Positions 16,560 through 23,104 of a stretch of 23,104 nucleotides of DNA are shown here, piece after piece. A model generated the notes under the pieces. It did no database searches. It saw nothing but the letters and a program-made list of their open reading frames with translations, and was not told the DNA's origin. Source of the DNA: Chara braunii (taxonomy: Eukaryota; Streptophyta; Charophyceae; Charales; Characeae); assembly GCA_003427395.1 (NCBI GenBank), contig BFEA01000395.1, forward strand, positions 444,861-467,964, given 5' to 3'. Positions within the stretch are counted from its first letter, which is position 1; each line of letters starts with the position of its first letter. A program made the translations under genes and the position numbers.

Positions 16560-17845
16560 TCGAATCTGGACCTTGACGTCAGGATGTCCTTAAAGTAGGC
16601 CGCCGCATAGTTGGAGAGTGCCTCATTATTATTGGCCATTGGCATAGCGTTGAGGTGTGGATGCATCAGCTCTTTCATCTACACCGCCAGTCGTTTATGT
16701 AACAACCTTTGGAACACCTCCCTCGATATTTGGTCCCCCACCACTATTTATTTTTCTGTCAGTATCTGCTCCCATTTGATGTGCTTCTCTTGTTGGATCT
16801 TTTCCCATTCCTGCAGTCTTGCCAGACTTCCCTCTGCCCAGGCCACCTCTAAGATCGGGTGCACATTTATGCGCTGCTCTGCCTCATCAACTCTCCGCTG
16901 ACAGTCCTCTTCTTCCTTGTTCCTTAGAAAGGCGGCTATGGATGAGTAGGTCTCCAACTTGTTGTAAATGATGCGCAGCCCAGCCTCTAACCACTCATCT
17001 CTGTTGTCAAAATATTCTTTTGCTGGGTCTCAATCCTTCTAAAAATACTCAACCCACTCACGAATTCCCTCATCCTCCAGCAGCTGGGTATTCAGGTGAA
17101 AGTAGTCTGGGCCTCTGTCCTCTTATTCTTCTGCCCGTATGGTCATCAACACAGGTTTATAGTAAGATAGATCAACATTTTGTTCCTGTATCTGTAACAC
17201 ATTGGAAGCCAGATTTCCAGTGACCAAGAGCTTAACTTTTGTCGTTTGTGGCGACCTGCCGAACCAGGTGAAGCCCTGCTCCGTGGGTTTAATAGCCTTG
17301 TAGACGTCTTGGAGGTTCCATTTCTGCATCCATGTGAGCAGGGTCCTCCTATCCCTCTGCATGTGTTCCGCTTTCTCTGAATCCAGTCCAGGTGAGCATA
17401 CCATATTCTAATCACCCGCAATTATCAGGTGATATGAGTTCGGTATTTTCCTGGACAGCAGCTCCACGAACTTTATCATGTCTAGTGGCTCATTCGGGGT
17501 ATACTAGATTGTAACTATCACCCAGTCTTCTTGCCCAACCGTGATCTTGACCTAGCTCCAACGCCCCAATAGATCGTTGTCAGAATCCACTACCTCTGCT
17601 CCCAGTCTATTATGCAATAGCACCGCCACACCTCCTTTGCTGCCTTGAGTTGGAGACCAAAGTTGCGGTCCCATCCACCAGTCCTTCATTTGCAAGATTT
17701 TATTTTTTGAAAGCTTAGCTTTTTGGATCAACAGGATGTCTATTCCTTTTTCGTGAACCCAGGTCTTCACACGTCGCCCCTTGTGCCTTTCGGTTGAATC
17801 CCCTAGGCCCTGTACATTCCAGGTGGCTAATTTAATTCTCCCCAT
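16560..17845 (-). pseudogene. LINE 2 ORF2 remnant (endonuclease and linker)
   Basis: The start is the ATG at 17845 (MGRIKLATWNVQGLGD). It aligns with the first LINE through WNVQGLGDSTER, LLIQKAKLSKNKI, GSKGGVAVLL, the EQGFTWFGRSP region (about 17270) and LSYYKPVLMTIRAEE (about 17130-17165). Two catalytic motifs are lost: QET is QKA, and SDHYP is SYYKP. The remnant continues in broken frames to KELMHPHLN...NYAAAYFKDIL (about 16560-16645), matching the linker before the RT, and then homology stops. Confidence 0.85.
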
Positions 17846-17869
17846 AGGGTACCATACTACCATGTGGAG

Positions 17870-19560
17870 GGCTGCAGGTTGGATTTGCCTTGGGGTTAGC
17901 AAAGCTTCCGGCCATCTATCGCTTTGTACTTCTGCAAAGTAGGCCAATGAAAGATTCCTTATTTTCAGCAATTCACCGTTCAAACATTGTAATAGAGTCG
18001 TTGTCATACCTAGTTGCACCAAAATTCCTTCCAGTTCCCCATTGAGATCAGACAGAAACAACCTCAGTGGGATGCCAATTAGTTTCACTCACCCGATGTT
18101 CATCCACAACTTGAGTGGTATGAGTGCATCCACCAATGCTATCGAGTACATCGCTTTGCCCCCTCCTGGCAGGTCGACTTAAGTCCTTGTGACTGAATCC
18201 TCCGGTAATAAACGAAAGGTAAATCGATTAGTGAAGAGTTGTCTGACCTTTAAAATTACGAAATGTGGTGAGGGAATTTCAATAATATTACTAGCTGGTA
18301 TCACATGCCTCTTATCTTCGGTCCATGCGCACAATACGTAGATCTCTTGGCCCTGCATGGTACAAACAAACGGAAGAATTAAATTGTCCTTCATCGCCTG
18401 ATCTCCTCCGTGCACGCTATCGCTCCTACTTAAACTGGAATATCTCTAGGAGAGTCATTTTCTCCCTTCACTTATTCCTCCTCCACGTCTCCTAGATCTG
18501 CTCGTTGCCCTCCTTCTCCTTCTATCATACCCCATTTCCTTTCTTGTCCTCCGTTCTATGGACCCCATCTCCTCTAAGGTGTTTGCTTAACTGTTCTCCT
18601 GTTCTCATATCTGTTTCCCCCTACCTCATGCACTGTTCGGGCACGATCACCAACTCTCTTAAGCCTCCTTCTTCCCTTTATTGACCCAAATTATTTTCAT
18701 GTTTTGCCAGTCTTTGTCTTAACATCTCGTCTGCTAGTACCTTCGCTACCTCCACGACGTTTGGTTGTTAATCCTGGCTTCCCCCCAAACTTCGATCCCC
18801 GGACAATTTTGTGCTCCTGGCGTCTAATTGATGAAACCGAATTATTGTGCTCTTGTAAAATTTGGCTGGGGTTGACCGAGCGGTGCCACCCACGTTTGAT
18901 TATTACCGCTTCCTCCTACTTGTTGTGGTGGCCCCTATCTTCCTATGTTCCTTGAGTTGCCATATAGCTGTTATTGCTAGGATCTTGAAGTCGCTCGCAG
19001 TGATGATTCCGCCATTGTTTGTTGTGGGATTTCTACCGGCAGATCTTTTGCCGCCTCCCTAATACTGCCTGTCGTACTTGCATTTAACTATGGTCGTTCT
19101 TGTCGTCTACCTTGACCATTTATGGCGGAAAAGTTATCCACAATCACTAGATCTTCTCCTTGGTCCCCGAATTGTTGTCGAAGTCTCAGACAACTGCTTG
19201 TGGCTCTGTGGTTCCACCAGCGACAGCGATCTCAATATGGCATGTGCTTACACATGAACTCGATATTCACATTTTCACCATTGTCCAGTTGTACCGGGAA
19301 CATTGGTTCAAAAGCTCCTTCCGCTTTCGGCACGAGTTCGCACTTCATGTTCATAAGTTCTTGCCTCATTGCGTCTGGTTGTGGAGGAATTGTGTTAATA
19401 ATTCTCCCCATGCTTTGTTCCACAATATCAGTTATGGGAAACATGACTCTCAGTGGTACTCTTAGGGCCATGTACCATTATTTAGAAGCATCTTCCAAGC
19501 ACCTTCGTTCTTTTGGTTTGAAACGTGTCATTGATGGTACACCGCCAACGAACATCGCGT
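17870..19560 (-). pseudogene. LINE 2 ORF1 remnant
   Basis: Two segments align with the first LINE. One is the N-terminal core (about 19180-19520), with RFKPKERRCLEDASK and ALRVPLRVMFPITDIVEQ, then a CxxC...H...C region in which the Cys aligning with the first Cys of the CxxC pair is a stop codon (TGA at 19232-19234). The other is the C-terminal domain (about 17980-18415), with LPFVCTMQGQEIYVLCAWTE and ALVDALIPLKLWMNIG. Between them lies a charged linker region (about 18430-19170) in broken frames. Preservation of both ends in two distinct LINEs shows they are real ORF1 domains. Confidence 0.75.
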
Positions 19561-19584
19561 CAACCGCTGCGCTCCCTCGGGCTA

Positions 19585-19673
19585 GAGCTCTCCAGTAGTG
19601 CTAACCCTAATCGCTACTTTGGAGCACTGATTAATGCTCTTAATAGCACAAAGTTAGCGCTACCAGAGAGCTC
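19585..19673. repeat. 89-bp palindromic element
   Basis: GAGCTCTCCAGTAGTGCTAAC (19585-19605) and GTTAGCGCTACCAGAGAGCT, plus C (19653-19673), pair over 21 positions with three mismatches. The 47-bp centre has its own small palindrome (GAGCACTGATTAATGCTC). It lies at the 5' side of the minus-strand LINE and could be a tiny MITE. Confidence 0.75.
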
Positions 19674-20373
19674 ACGAGGCACACCTATTTTCTTTCCCCC
19701 GTACTACTACTGCACGGTACACTTCTTTTCCTTTTTTTTTTGTAAACGGATAGTGACGGCCTGGAGATATCATCATCGACCTAACGAGCCTTGGTAATTC
19801 TGAATTGTAATATTTTACTCATCTGCTTTTAGTGAAGTTCTTGAACTCATGTATGTATTTCAACAGTTCAAAGGTCAACCAATTGAGCTAGGTCAGTCGG
19901 TCTACACAGTATTCTTACTTTTCCGGTTTTCTCGATATGTGCATGACAGTCGTCTTCACTGGGGATGACCATAATACAACTAGCATGAATTCCACTGCAC
20001 TGGTGCGTCTATGGTGGAACAATTACATGACAAATAATTAATATGCGACAAAGGGTCTTGCCGGGATACTCACCAAATGCACAAAAATAATGAATCTTAT
20101 GTCATACTCACACAAAATAAGCAAGATTGCAAAATGTGAAATTTTGATTCCGCATACTTAGGTGTGTTGCAGACTCACACACAGTGGCCATTTTGAAAGA
20201 GACATGACCGAGACTTTATAAAAATTGCTCCGTCTGTTATCTGAGTGGTCACACAACTAATAAGAGATGGTGACATTTTTTTTTTTTTAACTCTAGTGCG
20301 CAAGCAATTGCGTTTTCTCGCCCATTAAGGTTTTCTTCTTCTTTGTTTTTAATCCAAAAAAGTAAATGCGAAT
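19674..20373. other. gene-free stretch
   Basis: I see no gene or RNA. T-runs are at 19732-19741 and 20276-20288. The sequence is AT-rich, with no long open frame that has a recognisable product. Confidence 0.55.
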
Positions 20374-20432
20374 TTGCGAGGACCTCTGGAGGTCCTCGCA
20401 ATTGCTGCATCCCACAACCCAACAGGTCGCTA
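20374..20432 (+). repeat. hairpin-bearing repeat, copy 1
   Basis: TTGCGAGGACCTC (20374-20386), TG, then GAGGTCCTCGCAA (20389-20401) is a perfect 13-bp stem. It is followed by ATTGCTGC and, 21 nt on, ACAGGTCGCTAAC. The same layout recurs at 20781-20845. Confidence 0.8.
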
Positions 20433-20780
20433 ACATATACTACATGGTTTGTCATTTTGCTGGGGGCGGGGGCATTGTGTGATTGCAATACTGTACCAAT
20501 TTTTGCGATTTTGCAAAAAAAAAACCTAATGTAAAGTATGCCCTCACACTGCAACCCTAAATCTGCAAAATATGTGGATTTGGGAAGGGCCGATTCGAGG
20601 TTTCTGGCATGTTTCGGGTCGCACTATTATACGTTTTCAGATGGGACAAGGCCCTGGCCGTCTGGAGCAACGGTGATTTGGTACTTTACTGGTCACACAG
20701 CGCCATCCACAAATTGTGCAAGAACTTTCATGAACGAATTTTCACCAATTCTCTTAGAAAATGCGAAAAAAAATAGGGCA

Positions 20781-20845
20781 TTTGTGGGTCACCTCCAGAG
20801 GTGACCGCAAATTCCCTTGCCCAGTGGCTACACAGGTCGTTGACA
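20781..20845 (+). repeat. hairpin-bearing repeat, copy 2
   Basis: GGTCACCTC (20787-20795), CA, then GAGGTGACC (20798-20806), flanked by TTTG and GCAAA that can extend the stem. It is followed by ATTCCCTTGCCC and ACAGGTCGTTGAC at the same distance as in copy 1. Arm sequences differ from copy 1, yet pairing is kept. Confidence 0.78.
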
Positions 20846-20915
20846 AATGGGCACAGGAATTATACATTTAGGACTTTGACAAATTTGTGTAACCAGTCCT
20901 CTACCTTTTTGGGGG

Positions 20916-21113
20916 GGAATTTGGGACTATAGGTCCCAGTGTGAGTATGACCTTAGGTGGAAGATTTCCTTAGTAGACCCCATGGCCCCATTGTATAAGC
21001 CCAAGATAGGAGTCAAGGTCCAACGCCAAACACTAAGGAAGAAGCCAGGTGTGATGGCAGAGGACAGATACCATAAACAAGTGGGTTTGCTGCAAGAACC
21101 CCCGTACTTATAA
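20916..21113 (+). pseudogene. LINE ORF2 C-terminal fragment (third LINE copy)
   Basis: The frame ending at TAA 21111-21113 reads YKPKIGVKVQRQTLRKKPGV at about 20988-21050, against YKPKIGVRVQKQRVVKSPIV just before the gap in the plus-strand LINE. It continues MAEDRYHKQVGLLQEPPYL to the stop. Upstream, EYDLRWKISLVDP is open and in frame. No endonuclease or reverse transcriptase lies nearby, so this is a short, probably 5'-truncated or deleted copy. The flanks show no tail or duplication that I can identify. Confidence 0.75.
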
Positions 21114-22025
21114 AAAAGTTGGAAAGCTCTGAAGAGAAACTCTTCTCCCAAAAGCACGCAGGTATCTTGTGGCTACAAACAATGCAAGCAACTACTACTA
21201 TCATCTGGTTAGAATTCAAAGGTATGCCTTTGGACACCACATGTGGAGATGTGAATGGGACATGGAAAGTAGCACCCACTTGTGGCATAAGCGACCCCCA
21301 CTTTTCAGCCCCAGATAACCCCCTCAATCATGAAAAGTGTGTGACGTTCCAACCTCACGTCTTGTGCTGTCTTCCAGTCGGAGTGATAAAATATGCGAAA
21401 TAAACCCTAAAAAAACAACAAAATGAGGTGTGCCAAAAACTTTTGGGAAAATTGAGTGTGGGGACACAAACGAAATGGAAATCCTCCGTATGGTTCCGGT
21501 TTAGTGAGAAATGACCATAGCAGCCGCGTGGGAAAAAAATAGCATGTGCTGCTTCCAAACATTTGTTTAATCCAAAAAGTATCTTTGAGCTTTCATGCGA
21601 GCTACTCGATATCGTTTCGAGCGGAAGGCAAGGGTACACACGCGGGATCTCATTTTCGAATTAAGTCTCGACGCCGTTCATTACAAAGTTTGGAATCCAA
21701 CGTGGATGGTCTCAATCTGGTCGCTCTTTCCTTATATTCGTCCTCGCCACGTGTCCGGTAGTGGAACCCCTTTTTTTTATGCTCCGTGCGGCGACAATCG
21801 CTACACATATTTGGCCAATAAGGTGCCATTGTCGTCCACGGGATGACAATCAACTCGAACACTGGATTCGTGAAAACCTAACAAAACGACAAAACCTGAC
21901 ATTTTTTATAGAATGAAAAAATAAAAGTCAAACTGTTATTTTTTACACAAAAAGAGAGCATTTTTAACTGTTTTTCGATAAAGGAGGCAAAAAACGAGGT
22001 GAAAAGTTAACTGTTCCTCAAAATG
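21114..22025. other. gene-free stretch
   Basis: Open frames of 70-95 codons on both strands show no known domain. One at 21119-21403 runs on from the LINE fragment in another frame, but I could not match it to the LINE. The second half is AT-rich. Confidence 0.5.
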
Positions 22026-22047
22026 TGCAAGAAAACTCTTTCTTGCA
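22026..22047 (+). repeat. perfect 9-bp inverted repeat
   Basis: TGCAAGAAA, loop ACTC, TTTCTTGCA. It is isolated, with no following T-run that would suggest a terminator, and may be chance or part of a repeat. Confidence 0.6.
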
Positions 22048-22083
22048 AAATCCTCTTATGTGGCTATAAGCTAGCTTTCCACC

Positions 22084-22160
22084 CCGGGCGCCCGGACCAC
22101 CCCAGGTCGCCCGAAAGGGCGCTCGGGGTGCCCGGTCGTGCGACCCCCCCGGCCAGGCAC
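22084..22160. repeat. GC-rich hairpin cluster
   Basis: Three palindromes lie in a row in otherwise AT-rich DNA. CCGGGCGCCCGG (about 22084-22095) is self-complementary. CACCCC...CGCCC, GAAA, GGGCG...GGGGTG (22098-22130) is an 11-bp stem with a small internal loop and a GNRA-type tetraloop. GGTCG, TG, CGACC (22134-22145) is a 5-bp stem. It looks like part of a structured RNA or of a mobile repeat. I do not recognise it. Confidence 0.65.
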
Positions 22161-22344
22161 CCGGGCCCTCTCAGTGCCGCCCCCAAAAACCGTCGAAAAA
22201 ATTATTTTGCGCCAGGGGCCTATGGCTCAGAGGTAAAAAAAAATTGGCGGTGGCCGCAAAAATTTTCGGATTCCGGTAGGCCCCGTTTCATGTTTTTTTT
22301 TTTTTCCTGCCTAGGCCGTTGATTTACATTGATCGACGACGCCG

Positions 22345-22416
22345 AAGTCCTGAGATTTTGATTTCGAATCTCGGGACTTAGCATGCGGCTCTGCGCCCTC
22401 TGCCGAGCTACTCCCC
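22345..22416 (-). pseudogene. tRNA-like relic with A- and B-box-like motifs
   Basis: The minus strand from 22416 reads GGGGAGTAGCTCGGCAGAGG, resembling a tRNA 5' end and pol III A box (TAGC..GGCAGAGG). About 40 nt further it has GATTCGAAATC, close to the B box. The anticodon and acceptor stems do not close well. The 3' part instead folds on the B box as AAGTCC(T)GAGATT / AATCTC(G)GGACTT (22345-22379 on the plus strand), a 13-pair stem with one G-U. It is probably a decayed tRNA or the head of a tRNA-derived SINE. Confidence 0.4.
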
Positions 22417-22640
22417 ATGCTAGTTTGTCGTTGTCCTCGCCATCGTCGTCGTGTCATGGTTGTCCTTGCCATCGTCGTCGTTGCCCTTCCGCCCTCCTAC
22501 CACGCAATCGTCATCGCCCTCCAGTCGCACCATAATTGTGGCCCTCCATTCCACGCCATCATTATCTTCTTCTTCCTCCTCTTCTTAGTCTCTTCAGTTC
22601 TTTGTTTTCTTCTTTTTATTCTTTTTCGTCTTTCCTTCTG

Positions 22641-22757
22641 CTTCTTTTTCTTCTTCTTCTTCTTCTTCTTCTTCTTCTTCTACTACTTCTTCTTTTTCTT
22701 CTTCTTCTCCTTCTTCTTTTTCTTCTTCTTCTTCTTCTTCTTCTTCTTCTTCTTCTT
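22641..22757. repeat. (TTC)n microsatellite with interruptions
   Basis: About 39 TTC/CTT units with a few TTT, TAC and TCC variants. The reverse strand gives a poly-Glu open frame and the forward frames give poly-Phe or poly-Leu, all artefacts of the repeat. Confidence 0.95.
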
Positions 22758-22845
22758 CGTCCTCTTCTTCTTCGTGTTCCGCCATGACGCTTCTTATTTC
22801 ACCTCCTTGATCCGCCATAGCGGTTCCCTCTCTCCTCCCTGTTCC

Positions 22846-23104
22846 TCCGTCAGTCTCCCTCCCTGCACATAGTCTCCCTTTCTCCTTCCTCCACCATCTC
22901 CTCCCTCCGCATCAGCCGCCCTCCATCCACAGTCTCCCTCTTAGCCCCATCCTCCATCAGTAAACCTCCGTCCTCGTACTCTACCTCTCTCCTCCTGCAC
23001 CATAGCTCCATCTCTCTTCCTCCACATCAATCTCCCTTCCTCTGCCATAGTCTCCCTCCCCCCTCCTCCTCCTTATCAGTCTCCCTCCCTCCTCCTCCAT
23101 AGTC
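22846..23104. repeat. pyrimidine-rich minisatellite
   Basis: A core AGTCTCCCTCC, usually preceded by CAT or ATC, recurs at about 22852, 22871, 22932, 23049, 23078 and 23100, and in changed form at about 22959, 23004 and 23029. CCTCCT filler of variable length lies between. The spacing is irregular (about 19 to 60 bp) and the array runs off the window. Confidence 0.75.

Larger units (their letters stand above)
16085..19560 (-). mobile_element. second LINE, minus strand, internally deleted and decayed
   Basis: Reading leftwards from about 19560 the minus strand encodes, in order: an ORF1 N-terminal part with the zinc-knuckle region, a charged linker, the ORF1 C-terminal domain, the endonuclease, the start of the endonuclease-RT linker, and then the same 3' module as the plus-strand LINE. 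The reverse transcriptase core and the ORF2 C-terminal region are missing, so a deletion lies at about 16165-16560. Similarity to the first LINE is visible only at protein level, apart from the 3' module. It is therefore another family or an older copy. The plus strand has an A-run (16062-16080) outside the 3' end, the opposite of a normal poly(A) tail. Confidence 0.85.

Noticed and set aside
19585-19673. GCTAAC ... GTTAGC arms looked like an integron attC site
   Set aside because: The window is eukaryotic (LINEs, U6 copies), there is no integrase or cassette gene, and the palindrome is better explained as a small MITE-like repeat.
21119-21403. 94-codon frame following the LINE fragment
   Set aside because: It shows no similarity to LINE proteins that I can see, no good start context and no domain. 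It was not reported as a gene.
22417-22872. Open frames rich in Phe, Leu or Glu across the (TTC)n tract
   Set aside because: They are translations of a microsatellite, with no other coding signal.

Overview
This is a repeat-dominated nuclear window from a eukaryote of the green lineage. I found no intact protein-coding gene. The lineage call rests on three U6 snRNA-derived sequences. Two of them keep the plant-type 3' half (GACACGCATAAATCGAGAAATGG), and their 5' part reads CGTTAAAATTGG where the Arabidopsis gene reads CGATAAAATTGG. The LINE proteins have a plant-like layout: an ORF1 with a DUF4283/zinc-knuckle-like N-terminal part, then an ORF2 with an APE endonuclease and an L1-type reverse transcriptase. 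A streptophyte alga is my guess (inference only); nothing here fixes the species.

Layout. 1-1760: a (GT)n tract and gene-free DNA. 1761-1890: a near full-length U6 retropseudogene between 14-bp target-site duplications. 1891-3880: gene-free, with a poly(A)-only insertion (2419-2471), a small direct/inverted repeat cluster (2788-3006), a (GA)n tract and a second U6 fragment (minus strand, about 3111-3151). About 3884-11667: one long, inactivated LINE on the plus strand. Its ORF1 (4252-6848) has one nonsense codon and one frameshift. Its ORF2 (6832-11228) has three nonsense codons, two frameshifts and a 725-base assembly gap. Its 3' end is an A-rich tail. 11683-11789: a third U6 retropseudogene with 15-bp target-site duplications, only 30 bp beyond the LINE tail. 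11885-12154: tandem repeats and nested inverted repeats. 12264-12550: purine-rich DNA. 12613-12987: a broken ORF with a BED-like zinc finger. 13403-13742: a foldback element. 13860-15350: a degenerate tandem array in which each monomer carries a hairpin whose two arms change together. 16085 to about 19560: a second, older LINE of the same superfamily on the minus strand, without its reverse transcriptase core. 19585-19673: a short palindromic element. 20374-20845: two diverged copies of a hairpin-bearing repeat. 20916-21113: a LINE ORF2 C-terminal fragment, plus strand. 22084-22416: a GC-rich hairpin cluster and a tRNA-like relic. 22641-23104: (TTC)n and a pyrimidine-rich minisatellite.

How the parts fit together. 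The LINE family is the likely engine of the region. Its endonuclease and reverse transcriptase are the usual source of retrocopies such as the U6 inserts and the poly(A)-only insert, all of which show duplications of the expected kind. The most notable signals are the repeated capture of U6 RNA with a shared 3' end, the compensatory hairpin array, and a poorly characterised conserved domain at the C-terminus of the LINE ORF1.
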